Assembly: GCF_000004195.4 (NCBI RefSeq) | Contig: NC_030679.2 | Span: 34,833,712 to 34,897,711 of the forward strand | Length of the DNA: 64,000 bases | Origin: Xenopus tropicalis | Lineage: Eukaryota > Chordata > Amphibia > Anura > Pipidae | Reading direction: 5' to 3' | In this document: positions 46,786 to 59,295 of the stretch, piece after piece | Layout: every line of letters starts with the position of its first letter | How positions within the stretch are numbered: position 1 is the first letter of the stretch | The notes under the pieces: generated by a model | What the model saw: the letters and a program-made list of their open reading frames with translations, nothing else | Told to the model about the DNA's origin: nothing | Database searches by the model: none | Made by a program: the position numbers and the translations under genes

Positions 46786-46938
46786 TCTAAGGGAGCACAC
46801 AGCCCATCACAAAATGGTGACTCAAGGGAAAAGATGAAGGGCAATATTTACCAATATATATATTCTGGTTTGGCCCCTTAATATGATATAAACTATCTGT
46901 TGGTCAAGTATTCATTTTGGGGGTTTAGTTTTTTCTTT
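46786..46938. mobile_element. T2-like MITE, right half
   Basis: CACACAGCCCATCACAAAAT through GGGGGTTTAGTTTTTTCTTT, then TTTAAA. Matches the right half of 28191-28671. Confidence 0.55.
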
Positions 46939-47840
46939 AAAAGATATTTAAACAAAATCCATGAAATAAGATGTAGTACATCTTGCGTATATAACTTTAA
47001 TCTGTGTTATTTTATTTTAAATTACATTTTGCCCAGAAATCTACCTTTGAGTAAGATATACTCCTCTTAAAACTCCTCAAGTTCTCACATATATATAATG
47101 AAAAACAAGAATTCAGCATAATATAACATTTGCAAAGCTCTGCTCAAGCACGAAAGACTTTTATACAATGGTGCTCGCTAGAAATACGAACTTGTGATCT
47201 GAAAAAATAATATGATTATGACATTATACAGCAGTAAGAACTCCTAAATTACATTTTAGCATATGTATGACTGAAAGCACCTTAAATGCTAAGTGTAGCA
47301 TTTAGAAAATAATATGCAAGAGGAATGGCCGTAATAGGTTAGAAAAATCCCCAGCTGAGTCATTATTTAGTCAATCATAAGTAAAGATGTAAGGTGTTAT
47401 TGCTATTTATTGTCATTAAAAAATCAAAAGATGAAAAGTAATAAAAATGTTTTTACCTTGACTTTTTTTGTACTTCTTTTGCACTTTTGCACAGCAGGTT
47501 CCCATAATGACTTAGTCTTGCTCTGCTCTATCATTAGCTGTGCACTCAGCAGTCTAATCCAACAAATCAGACTGCTCGGATTTCTCTCCCAGAGCCATGT
47601 TGCTGCCCAACAACAATAAGGGTTATTCTTATTTTTTCAAATTCTATTTGAATCAGTTGTTAGTATTTTATATAATTTTGAAAAAAAAAAACTATAAATA
47701 GCAGCAAAGAGCTGTTCTTCCTTATGGTCCTGTATAATAATTACAGATTAGGATTTCACTAGCAAATCTACATTATAATCTTTCCAGGTTTTATAGCTCA
47801 GGCATTTGTGTTATATGACTTCATAAGCAAAAGTAAGTGT
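46939..47840. other. A+T-rich unassigned tract
   Basis: No gene recognised. Confidence 0.5.
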
Positions 47841-48930
47841 TAACCCAGTGAACCCAGCACACATAAACCTATACTGACATATCTATGCACTCACATACTG
47901 TGCATAAACCATACATACCAACATCAATACTAGCTGTAGATATTAGTATCTCAATAGCCTTGGATTTTATGCTTGTTCAAGAACTCATCCAGGCCCCTCT
48001 TAAAGGCATTAACAGAATCTACTATCACAACATCACTAGGAAGGGCATTCCACAGCCTCACTGCCCTCACCGTGAAAAACCCCCTACTCTGCTTCAAATT
48101 AACGTTCTGTTCTTCTAATCTAAAGGGGAGGCCTCTGGTGCACGGATCGTTATTATAGGAAAAAGAACACCCCCTATCTGCCTATAATCCCCTCTAATGT
48201 ACTTGTACAGAGTAATCATGTCCCCTCGCAAGCGCCTCTTTTCCAGAGAAAACAACCCCAACCCTGACAGTCTCACCTCATAGCTTAAATCTCCCATCCC
48301 CTTTACCAGTTTAGTTGCAGTCTCTGCACTCTCTCCAGCTCATTAATATCCTTCTTAAGGACTGGAGCCCAAAACTGCACTGCATACTAAGGGGCTGATT
48401 TACTAAGACACGAATTCCGACCGAATTGGAAAAATTCCGATTGGAAAACGAACATTTTGCGACTTTTTCGTATTTTTTGCGATTTTTTCGGCGCCTTTAC
48501 GACTTTTCGGAAATTATCGCGACTTTTTCGTTACCAATACGATTTGCGCGAAAAAACACGAGTTTTTCGTAGCCATTCCGAAAGTTGCAATTTTTTCGTA
48601 GCGTTAAAACTTGTGCAAAAAGTTGCGCTTTTTTTGTAGCGTTAAAACTTAAAAGGCGCGATGTTTTGCGCAAGTTTTAACACTACGAAAAAATGGCAAC
48701 TTTTTGCGCAAGTTTTAACGCTACGAAAAAATCGCAACTTTCGGAATGGCTACGAAAAACTCGCATTTTTCCGCAAAAATCGTATTGGTAACGAAAAAGT
48801 CGCGATAATTTTCCGAAAAAATCGCAAAATAACGATCATTACGAAAAAAACGCAATCGGACACATTCGGCCCGTTCGTGAGTAAGTAAATGGGCCCCTAA
48901 GGGTGAGGCCTTACAAGAGACTTATAAACT
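47841..48930 (-). pseudogene. CR1 LINE fragment interrupted by H1 MITE
   Basis: The minus strand of 47940-48387 encodes the CR1 C-terminal region; a 60-codon part reads GDLSYEVRLSGLGLFSLEKR, close to the copy at 35301. The CR1 sequence continues on the other side of the H1 MITE: GGTGAGGCCTTAC at 48901 matches the complement of the 35950 region. Stops and frameshifts show it is dead. The extreme 3' end is missing. Confidence 0.8.
48391..48897. mobile_element. H1-type MITE inserted in CR1
   Basis: GGGGCTGATTTACTAAGAC to AGTAAATGGGCCCC, with TAA on both sides (48388-48390 and 48898-48900). Because the CR1 sequence reads through once the MITE and one TAA are removed, the 3-bp duplication is real. 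Confidence 0.8.
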
Positions 48931-48944
48931 TTTTTTTACACAAC

Positions 48945-49080
48945 CAGGGCCAATAATTTTACGCACGACAAGTTTTTCCACGGTGAATTTTTTCGGAAGT
49001 TTCACAAAACCATTTGCCAATGGCAAAATGCGGAAATTCGCTGTGAATCCATGCCTGCCGAAAAAATTCACTCATCACTA
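48945..49080. mobile_element. hAT-A half copy
   Basis: Contains TTTGCCAATGGCAAAATGCG and ends AATTCACTCATCACTA. The left half is missing. Confidence 0.65.
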
Positions 49081-49966
49081 ATGATAGCCAGAACACTGCT
49101 TCCTCCTTAACAGCTCTCTAAGCTGTTAGTAGTCAGTAACCAATCAGTGAGTTGGGGGTAGAGATGTAGCGAACTGTTCGCCGGCGAACAAATTCGCGCG
49201 AACATCGGGTGTTCGCGAACGCGTATGTTTGCGAACTTTCAGCGTATGTTCGCAGTTTGGCTTCGCGCTGCGTTTTCCGCGGTTTTTTTATCGGTGCAAA
49301 AAATATCGCACAAATTACACATGGCGTTTTTCCACAAATCCCGTTTTCATGGTGTTTAGCGCGAAAGAAAAAAAGCCGCGTATTTTCGCTAGAATATCTT
49401 GCTTTTTTTTTTGCGCAACGCTGTGCCAATAAAGTATTTTTTAGGGAAGTTTTTGCCCTTGATCCCCCTCCTGCATGCCCCTGTCCAGGTCGTGGCACCC
49501 TTTAAACAAATTTAAAATCAGTTTTCTGGCCAGAAATGGCTTTTCTAGTTTTTAAAGTTCGCCTTCCCATTGAAGTCTATGGGGTTCGCAAAGTCCGTGA
49601 ATATTCGCGAGTTTTGGCGTAAGTTCGCGAACAGGTCCGCAAATTTTTTTTTTCAGGTTCGCTACATCCCTAGTTGGGGGGGGGGGATATGGGATATAGC
49701 TTTTCAGTTAGTTTGCTTTTGAATCTGACCTTGCTCACAAACTAACTGAACAGTCATGTCCCACATGGCCCCCTCTAAAATCACTGACTAACTTAGTGGT
49801 TAGAGAGCTGAAAGCAGGAAGTAGTGTTCTGGCTATTATGTGAGACATCTGCTCACTCCAGCCTTGATAGATTACATTTTTGTCTCACTAGCTATATTAG
49901 AAATATTTTTTATTTTTATCAGACTGTTTTACCCAGTTTCATTTTTACACTGAACGGTTCCTTTAA
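49081..49966. mobile_element. T2-like element split by hAT-B
   Basis: Internal inverted repeats (ATAGCCAGAACACTGCTTCC near 49083 and GAAGTAGTGTTCTGGCTATT near 49820) flank unique sequence. The right end reads CTGAACGGTTCCTTTAA, with TTAA at 49963-49966. The left terminus is lost. A hAT-B MITE sits at 49159-49672. Confidence 0.6.
49159..49672. mobile_element. hAT-B MITE with perfect 8-bp duplication
   Basis: TAGAGATGTAGCGAAC to TTCGCTACATCCCTA, flanked on both sides by GTTGGGGG (49151-49158 and 49673-49680). The orientation of the interior is reversed relative to 45541-46272. Frames of 67-121 codons on both strands are not genes. Confidence 0.85.
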
Positions 49967-51500
49967 GCTCTAAACTTACATTTTGATTAATTTTGATTAG
50001 ACACAAGTGAACTTTTTACCAGTTGGCTGAGAGTTACACAAGCAAAACTTCATGGCAGGCCAACTATGTGACAAGCATCTTATTTCACTAAATGTTTTGT
50101 GCTATGATATGTTACAATGCATAGAATTTTAAAAAGGGACTGATAAGAAAGACAAATTCATAATTTTCAAGAATCAATGGAAGATAATGACTACAGCTAC
50201 ATAAGACAATATAAAGTTGGAGGGGAAAAAAAGAAATGAAATAGCCTTCCAGAATATATGGTAAAATCAAACACATTAGGAATTCAAACATCAATAAATG
50301 AATTTAGTCTGCTTTTGTAGAACTGAAATTCGCTTATACAACAGCATTATTTATTATATAAGAAGAGATAAAGTAATGTAACTATTATTAAAAGAAAATA
50401 AGAAGCCATTGCAGTATAAATAAAACTTTCAGGACCCAGATGAGACCTTGATTCATTATAACAAATATAAATCACAAAGAACTCAGGAGTCTAGTATCTC
50501 TTTATAAATGCATATGTGTGTATACTGTCACCTTTAAAAATATATGCCCTCCCAGTTATGTGTTAAAGGTATAGTATACACCCCTTTTCGACATACATAG
50601 GGCTATTGCTAATCATACTTTTTGTCTATTGTTTTCATTAAGAAATATCTATGGTCTTTCTTATTTATGGCACTAAACAAGAATATGAAGCCAGTTTCAC
50701 TTTAGTACTTCCTGTGTCACTTCTGGTCCCAAAGAACTTCAAAGGAGCTGATAAAACTAATTACCAGTCCACTGAGACAATGAGCTGCTCACAGGCTGCT
50801 GCCAAGTTTAGGGATGGGTTTTTTTTCTTAAAGGTAGATAGGGAGCACTGAACACATTGCCCAGTTTATAAACAAAAAAAAAATCCAAGCATTAGTAAAT
50901 GGCCCCCCTTAATGTGATCATTTTTAGAAACTATTGTAAACAATAGTGAAATAGAAAATTATGACTTGCAAATAAAATCAATACCGTTATAACACTGTAG
51001 TTAAAAATGCTTTTCTTCTATAGAAACTTACTAGAGATACAGTGATCTCACTGCATAAGAGGAAGATTTTGGGGAGAACTGCTATTTGTTTTAATATTAT
51101 TTAATATTGCAGTACAGTTAGGGGGTGATTTATCAATCAAGCACAGTTTCCCAGCGCTGAGCAAGTCTGCTATTGACCCTCATGTCTGATTCCAGTGTAG
51201 GGGGATCTAAAAATGAATCCTGGAGGGATTCCCATAAATGATACTGGCTAAACTATCCCATTGGCATGGAGACACAAGTGTATAATGGATACAGGTACAT
51301 ATCAACTAGTGCTGCCCTATTATACACATTTGATTACAGCATATCATATCTGTACTTACCTCTCCAAGCTTTAGCTTGGTATTTAGATGTCATTTGTTTA
51401 CAACAGATTTCCAAATGTTACCATAGCTCTATCACCCAAGAAATCAGTTTAGAAGAAAATTGTTGTATTTTATAAACAAAAAAATCTAGATTCTTTCATT
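49967..51500. other. Unassigned tract, possible T2 relic
   Basis: No gene. TTAAAGGTATAGTATACACC near 50564 looks like a T2-like start. TTAGTAAATGGCCCCCC near 50893 resembles an H1 end. Confidence 0.45.
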
Positions 51501-51699
51501 CATAGTTACATAGTTACATAGGGTTGAAAAAAGACCAGAGTCCATCAAGTTCAACCCATCCAAGTAAACCCAGCACACACAACCTATACTTACCAATCTA
51601 TACTATCACATACATAAACTATATATACAACCACTAATACTAACTGTAGATATTAGTATCACAATAGCCTTGGATATTCTGATTGTTCAAGAACTCATT
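51501..51699 (-). mobile_element. CR1 3' end, short
   Basis: Inverted CR1 tail: GTTACATAGTTACATAGGG, then AAAAAAGACCAGAGTCCATC, and CAATAGCCTTGGATATTCTG. Nearly all is 3' UTR. Confidence 0.8.
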
Positions 51700-52364
51700 C
51701 TACAAACAACTTACTTTGATATTTAAGTTAAACTAGGATTTATATCACAACAGAGACACTTTTCAAAGCAAGGGTTTGCTGAGCAGACTGGGGGTTTCAT
51801 ACACAGCCTATTTATTATAGTGAGAGCACAAACTCTGAAGTCTGCCTTAGTCACTTTGCATATTCAAATCAACATGTCTGGGAAGGAACATAGTGTTTGT
51901 GCAGAGGTTCCCCTGTACATATCATGTTGTTCTGCCTATTCACCTACTTGCACAATTTGGCATCTCCCCATGTGTAATGCACAGAAACCCCCATGCAACT
52001 GGCTTTATAAACACTTTGAAACAAGTTATTGGTTTGATGGTTTATACTGGAGAGATCATAAGGTGCACATGGGTATCAATCTATTACATACAGAAAATAC
52101 TTTGCAATGTGATAACGTATTCCCAATTGGACTGTTTTGTATAAGCAAAGTGATTAAAACTTTTGTCATAGCTTCAGTTCTCCAAATAATAACTAGTCAG
52201 TGCATGAATCTCCATTGACTTTCCTTTGGACACACTAAGTTGTGGGGTTTATTTTGTTATTTTTGTATCCTATGTGGGAGCATACGCAAATCAGCATGTC
52301 TCAAATTCGTTAACTTGAAAATTGGCCATGTAAAAAATTATGTGCTGTGTGTGTGCGGCAATTT
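51700..52364. other. Unassigned tract with a 132-codon frame
   Basis: A plus-strand frame at 51820-52218 is 132 codons. It has no recognisable domain, signal peptide or splice context. I regard it as chance, but it is the longest frame here not explained by a repeat. Confidence 0.4.
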
Positions 52365-52487
52365 TTACCCCTTCCGGATCCTATTTAGCATATGCTAATT
52401 CGGATTCGGTTCGGTATTCAGCCGAATCGCTTGGAATGGATTCGGGGGTTCGGCCGAACCCAAAAAACTGGATTCGGTGCATCCCTA
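52365..52487. mobile_element. hAT-like MITE, right half
   Basis: Ends CTGGATTCGGTGCATCCCTA, a TAGGGATGCACCGAATCC terminus when inverted. The body is made of GGATTCGGTTCGG and CGGCCGAACC palindromic pieces. Left half missing. Confidence 0.5.
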
Positions 52488-52579
52488 CTATAATTAAGCA
52501 CTAAGGGGCCTACTCTTACACCTCTTGGTGTTCCTGGACTTGCACCGCCAAAAAGGGAGTAAACAACCCCTAGTGAATT

Positions 52580-52581
<2 letters not shown>

Positions 52582-52624
<43 letters not shown>
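52582..52624. repeat. TA microsatellite
   Basis: About 21 TA units. The Tyr-Ile repeat in a minus-strand frame is its translation. Confidence 0.95.
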
Positions 52625-52629
<5 letters not shown>

Positions 52630-54567
52630 TGATAATATGTAGTCATTTTAAAATATTAGTTTACATTAGTTCTCTAAACATGCAGCATTCTAACTAGATT
52701 TTAAGAGAAAACTAATTCTAATAATCATTTAAAATAAAAAAAAAACATTGGAGCTCTGAAATGTTTAATAATGCAGTATAAGATTTGCCACTGACAAAAT
52801 ATGGTGTGACAAGGGAATGAGGCAGGGGCCAATGGTTCATATGCATAGCCTTCTTTTTCAGCAAATGGAAATGCTATCACACACACAGGCTTTGAATGAA
52901 AACAAACTAGTGTTATCGTATTGTTCCATGCAGGGATTTTTGGTCTTTGCGCTTTATCACCGGTTTTGGACACCGCACTTTTCTCTGTCAGCACATAATG
53001 CCTTTCATTCTAGGATTTAAGTAAGTTGAAAACATTAAACCCATCACAATCATTTAGCATGAAAGAAAATGCCCCTTTGATAAATATCCCGTACATGTAC
53101 TCCCTGTGCGTTACATAATAACTCCCTGTACAAGCACTGATAATACAGTATCTGTGTAAAATACAGATTTATGGTTATTAAGCCCTGGCTCACAGTAGGT
53201 GTGTATAAGTTTGGGAATGCCATATCATATATGCTGTTTTATTTTTGTTGCTGTTTTCCTTTCACTGCCATTTGCTGCATGCTTGTGACCTTGGCCACAT
53301 TTTACTTACAGTATATAACATTAAAACGGTTAAAATGTGCAATCAGTTTAGATACTAGTCTAGCTTGAGCAATATTTGCATCTTCCCAACCCTATTATCA
53401 GTGCTCGCTATGGGTAGCAATGTAGTATATGCACCACAGTACTAAATTGATGGGTGTCCCAAACTGCCATCTCAATCTGTCCCATTTCTTCTTTCTCCTG
53501 GAATGTGAAGAAAGATGCAGCTGACAGGTCTGTGACATGCCATGCCTTACCGTCTGTTCTTAACTGTCCTTAGCTGTTCATTATATAGACTGCTGTTCCT
53601 GCGAGATAATGATAGCCTCCACACAAACCTGTCACACATCAACTGCAGGACTCATTTCAATTAAAACATGCAGTCGGCATTTGTTGTTGTTTAGCTATAG
53701 CAAATCTACTTCAAACCATGAGATTTTTGTTTCATTCGTTGGAAAACAAACACATGTAAAGTAACATTGTAGATTATTCTAATAACGTTCATAACTAATA
53801 CAGTGCCAAATTTAGTCATGTCAGTCTGCAAATAGTGTAGAGTTATTATTTATCTGTGTTTGTATGCAGCTGTACTGTATATGCATGTGTTTGTTTCTGA
53901 ATTCAGATGGTTTATATTATCTCCAGCTATAAAATATTTACAGTTTTAGAATAGAGCAGGTACTGTATGTTGTATAGAATTATGTATACTTAACTATTGA
54001 ATCTGCTGCCCTAAGTATTTGACTTAATGTCCTACCTTAGTGTTATTATTGTAGTGATGTTGTTTGAAATTGTGTGCACTTATCAGTTGGATTTGCAGGT
54101 TAAATGTATGACCCAATGTCTTGCCTGTTTTTTTCTACTAGAAAAAAACAAGTAGTTTCCAAGACGTCTTTGTGTTGTAGGTATCCTTAAACGTCCTTAG
54201 CTATAAGTTATGTCAAAGTATTTATTGTTAGTGTTATCAGTGTCCTATGGCACATAAAGTATCTACCTGTAACCTAACTTTCCAAACTGGACAATTTCAA
54301 ACAAAATCGATATTTAACATTGCCCAGGCCTTCAGGGATCTTCACTTTCTAGGAAGCTATTTCCTTGTTGAAATCACAATTCTAATGATATAATAACAAT
54401 TATAATAAGTCTCAATTATTCCTTCTGAATCAATATAATTTGAATTTGTGATTTGGATTCATATATCTCAAAATTCTTCTGGGCAGATTAGATTAATGGT
54501 TTATAAAACTTCTTAATATTTCCATGAAGACCAAAACTCAAGTACATAATAATAATAATACTTATAT
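52625..54567. other. A+T-rich unassigned tract
   Basis: No gene or classified repeat. This is one of the longest repeat-poor stretches in the window. Confidence 0.5.
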
Positions 54568-54568
54568 A

Positions 54569-54622
<54 letters not shown>

Positions 54623-54684
54623 ATCCAACCTTTGGTAAGGGGGTAAGGTTATTTGGTCATAGTTTCAAAAATATGCAGGACAGC

Positions 54685-54750
<66 letters not shown>

Positions 54751-54751
54751 T
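54568..54751. repeat. Opposed ATT and AAT microsatellites
   Basis: An ATT array (54568-54620) and an AAT array (54690-54751) face each other across a 69-bp spacer. They can pair as a long A-T stem. Confidence 0.9.
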
Positions 54752-55296
54752 AAAAACTGATATAGTGTAGAACCCTGATTTTATGTTTCCCGGGGGGGGT
54801 GTCAAAGCGGTGCATCATAACAGCATAAATAATATAAAAAAAAAATGTAAAATCCAGGTACATAAAATTAGACTTCTCCTGTAGTTACGCTAGGTAATTA
54901 AAAAATAGAGAATAATTTCTAAAATATTAGAATAAATATAAAATGTTGTAACGGAAAAATACTGTAATCTCTATTCAGACTATGAGACTATGAGAAGCTA
55001 AAATTGTGCTTGTGAAGCCACCAAAGTTTGATTGTCTCTCTTCTTTGGTGGTGTAATTGCTTCTAGTATCACCACTTACAAGTGGCCTGAGTTATGCTTA
55101 CCCCAGAGGTTCCCAAACTGTGGGGTTGGGCCATCTGGGGCAACATGGAGCAGTTGCAGGGTCTCATCCTAAAAAACAGTTAGGATGGCTACTTGCTTCC
55201 TAGATAAACTGAAAACCCTGAGTATCTGCTGTCCTGCATATTTTTGAAACTATGACCAAATAACCTTACCCCCTTACCAAAGGTTGGATGTTCAAT
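54619..55296. repeat. Long inverted repeat with 67-bp arms
   Basis: The arm at 54620-54686 (AACATCCAACCTTTGGTAAG then GGGGTAAGGTTATTTGG) is repeated inverted at 55230-55295. By eye the arms are essentially identical. They are separated by about 540 bp that includes the AAT array. Confidence 0.85.
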
Positions 55297-56227
55297 AGGA
55301 GAGCCTAGCCAAAGGTTGGACCTTTAAGTTGAAACTGAAACTTCATACACTGAAAATGTATGACAGCTACTCTCAAAGTCTTATTGAAATGTTTGGGCAC
55401 TGGTATGGTAATATTTTTAATGAAACTTTATGCTACTCCATGTCGTTTTGCATAGGTGAGAAATACAGGCTAGGTATAGAACCCTTTTATGGACACAATC
55501 TAACAGTGCAGGGTAAATATTGGTTACTAATATACAGTATCAGTAATCATGACTGGAGGGTAGGCACTGTTGTTGATTGCTATGTATTTGTGTGCTTGCA
55601 CTGGGTAATACCTCTGGTTCCAAGGGGACAGTAGGGCTCATTAATGAACACACATGCAACTGCAAAGTACTAAATGGATGCAAAATTGTATAGATGCTAA
55701 TAGATTATTAGCTGGAAGCTAAGCTGGAATGTTGGAAAAAGATGTTATTTACACACAAATGCAAAGCAAAACATTTATGGACATGGACGATTGACATTGT
55801 TTTCCATTGCTCTGGAATTATGGAAATATAATTTACATTGCAGGTTAAAAAAAAATATTTCTGAATCTTGAAAGTTGCACTGCTTTCGTAATTAAACTGT
55901 ACAGTACTGTATGCAGTATTTGTTTACCACCTCAAAATTCTTTCAGTCTGAATTATGTGTGTGCCACATTGTCCTTTTATTTTTCCTTATTTCTCCTACT
56001 TGCTCAAAGGACTGTTGTTAAAGCCTGTTCCTTATGGGGCAGATTTATCAAAATTTGCAGCTTCCATCCAATATCACAAGGCCAAAATCACAGGTCTGTC
56101 TATCTGATTGTGCCACTTAATAATATCGGAAAAGCATTGCAAATGTTTTACAATGCAGATAACTATTCTATTAGCTATGTAAAAGCTATTCAAAGAAATT
56201 CTATTATTTAAAAGATGTAGTACCAAC
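55297..56227. other. Unassigned tract
   Basis: No gene supported. A 101-codon plus frame at 55329-55634 has no recognisable features. Confidence 0.45.
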
Positions 56228-56540
56228 ATTTTCAGGCAATTCTGGGTACTCCAGCATTTGAAGCCCCAGAGCACGATGCTGCTACCCCCATATTCCAGTG
56301 TTGGCAGGGAGCGTGTGTAGTGTTAGATTTGCATCACACATGTTTGAACAGAAGGGAATAAAAGTTCGGTCTTTGTCTAATCTAATCACAAAACCTTTTC
56401 CCACATTGCAAATAGGTCAATATCATGCTTCTTGGCAAACTCCAGGTGTGCTTTCACCTGTTTTTTTTTGAGTAATGGCTTCATTTGTGCTACCCTTTCA
56501 TACAGGTCAGTGTTATGCAGAGTTCTCACCACAGCTGAAA
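56228..56540 (-). pseudogene. Dead Tc1-like transposase fragment
   Basis: Read on the minus strand, fragments align with the middle of the intact transposase at 61475-62473. VVRTLHNTDLYERVAQMKPL matches ISRALHKVGLYGRVARRKPL. KKHDIDLFAMWEKVL matches SHVGDTANMWKKVLW. LEYGGSSIVLWGF matches VKYGGGSIMLWGCF. The region around the first catalytic Asp holds stops, and the rest of the catalytic domain is missing. No terminal inverted repeats remain. It is an old and different Tc1 family from the intact one. Confidence 0.75.
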
Positions 56541-58374
56541 TAAAAATATAACACCAAATATAACTGTATGATTTTGTTATTCAGTAAATTAAAGTAATGG
56601 TCAAGCATCTAAGCATTATTGCAATGCACCATATATAGTAAATGTAAGGAATGATATGTGTATGTCACTTGTAAAATTGTGTGTATTCTATGAAACTATT
56701 TACCCCCTCTTAGAAAAGCACTCAGCTCATGGCCTTATACCTTTAGGGTCATGCAACCCTATCAATCACAACCCGTGTGTGCTGTCTGTGCTGCAAATCA
56801 GAATAAAATTGCACTTAAAATCAAAAGGCTTTCCTTTTCTTTTAGCAATGCTGTATTCTGTATCTTTTTTTTACTGCAAGAAGAAGGATTTTATTTTTAT
56901 TTGTCAAAACAAATGTTGCAAATCTAGGCTACAACATCCTAATTTAACAAGCTGACACATTTAGAGCATTCAAACTTTCTCTTATAATAAACAAGTTTCT
57001 GGAATGCTGTTAATTCCCTCTTTTCATGGGTTAATGCTGTGTCTATTGTTCTGGAACAAAACCATAAATCAGCAGTATATCTTGCTAATATGAGCATATA
57101 GTTATGCCATTATTGACTGAGCACTGTAAGCAATTACTCTGTGTAATGAACAAAGAAAAGCATCTCAAACCATCAAACAATGATTTGGAACACGCCAAGC
57201 ATGATGTGCTCTAGTTATGTAGTTACCTATCAACTGCAAAAACAAGAAGTGCCAATGTTGAAGAGAATATGTGAACCAGCAGCCCACCATCGTCCCTTAT
57301 TTACACAACACAAGATATTTTGAGATATACAGTATAACAAAATGAACCACATAATCTATGGCTTCTGCGATTTCTTGACATTTCAGCTGATGTCCACTCA
57401 TGCCTAGAGGTTGGTACCATATTTAACCAGTGTAGCATGTGCTGTGTATTTGGTTTGAAAAAAGAGAGGGGGATTTATCAATGCACATTCCCTGGTCCCC
57501 TGTTTCATAAGTAAATTATCTATGCTAGTGCATGTACTGTATTTGCAATAAACAGGGGTTTTTAGTTACAAGATTGGTAAGCCACCATACCATGTCAAGG
57601 TAAACCCCGTATGGCGGTCCTATCTCAAAGGGCTTAGTCCACCCCCATGCCTTCAGCTTTAATAGAGAGAGATTGCCAAGACCACAGCATTGGTTCTACA
57701 GGCTTAATCCTCCCCTGCTTGCGGCTTGTAAAGGAGAAGACTGCCCATTAACCAACACCCAGTTTTTTAAAGGCAAGTGGGGTGTGGGGGTGCTGCAACC
57801 ACATGGAAGTTTGGCCATTCTTCCTGCAGAGTAACTCTGCTAAAATACATAGATACACAGAAGGGGGTTGTATTTGGCTTGAAGCACAAAATGGTGTCTG
57901 GGGTGTAATAGAAACATATCATAGGTAGATTACCTACGCCTTGTAATTAAGGTTCAAAAACAACCTTGATTTTCCACAGAGAGTGTCTGGAACCTTATGG
58001 TTACCAACTACTTAAATCAGCCAGCAATAGAAGGGTTTCCTAGAGTGCTGAGTGAGCTTTGTAACGAATTTAAAAAGATATAGCCAACTGAGATTTGAAA
58101 GCAAGTATAAATCTGAACCCAGGCACCCAGCACAATTTAAGAATTTGGTCATTTCAAGACCCAGCCCAACTCCTTTATCATCTCAACCCCAGATATTAAT
58201 GAGGCTTAATGAGGCATTATTTACTAGCTGGAGAGGATTATCTAAAACAAAAGCAGTAAAAAGGTTATGGACACAAGACAACAAGCTAAACCACATAAAT
58301 GTCTTAAAGCTCAGAGTTGCTTTTATACCCGTGAGCCACATTCAAATGGAAAAAGTTTTGGAGAGCAACACAAA
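56541..58374. other. Unassigned tract
   Basis: No gene supported. A moderately GC stretch near 57560-57800 is unclassified. A 109-codon plus frame at 58052-58381 has no recognised domain. Confidence 0.45.
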
Positions 58375-58552
58375 CATGTAAAAGGTTCCTGTGGGTGCAA
58401 ATAAGAGCTATAATTGGTTTTATGCAATCAACACTTGCCTCCAAGCCAGAAATTAAAAAATAAGCACCTACTTTGAGGCCACTGGGAGCAACATCCAAGA
58501 AGTTGGTGAGCAACACGTTGCTCACGAACCACTGGTTGGGGATCACTCCCTT
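58375..58552. repeat. Interspersed repeat (GTTGCTCACGAACC type)
   Basis: Contains AGCAACACGTTGCTCACG, a short palindrome, and ends CACTGGTTGGGGATCACTCC. Resembles a common Xenopus interspersed repeat from memory; class not determined. Confidence 0.45.
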
Positions 58553-59295
58553 ACAACAAATAATAACTCCATCATACCCTTCCACCTTCCATCTTCAAAT
58601 GGAACACACAATGGCAAAAACAAAAAAGTCTCAAACTCAAATTATCCATAGTAACTCTATACAATCACTTGTTAAGAAAATACAAGAAGTACTTGGAAAG
58701 ATATAAATAGATTGTTTGCCTCTCCAACACAGTCAAAAATGTTCATATTCAGAATTTAGTGAAAGGGTGCTTTGCAAACACTAATAGGTCTTTTGCCTTT
58801 CCTCCATCAGCTATAATCCATAAAGTGTTGCTAAAATTAAGAGAAAAGAGAGACTTGTTAACTCTTTACCCAATATGACCCTCCAAAATATGAGACCCTA
58901 TCCTATTAGGATTATTTTAACTCTCAGAATATTTCTAGTAAGCTGCTCCTACAAGCTGGTGCTGGATAGCAATACTTTCCCTAAAACAAATATTATTTGC
59001 AGATCATAAATACATCTAAACACTTATTTCTCTGCACTTTGATGCAGCCAAAACTCATTATGCTTTGCCAGGTAACACAGGTTTACAGATTTGCTACCTC
59101 ATTACTGTAATTTGTTTACTACAAAAGGCTATTCAAAGAATACTTATTTTCTTTAGCTGCAGACATTACTATTTTATCAAATATTGTTTTAGTTGAAAGC
59201 TTTTATAATATTCAATTACATTTATGACTAGGACAAGATCACTTGCAGAACTGTAAAAGAAGAATTGAAGAATTGTCTATGAGTTTGGTTATTTG
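58553..59295. other. A+T-rich unassigned tract
   Basis: No gene recognised. Confidence 0.5.

Noticed and set aside
51820..52218. 132-codon plus-strand frame outside recognised repeats
   Set aside because: No domain, no splice or promoter support; this length can occur by chance in 64 kb.
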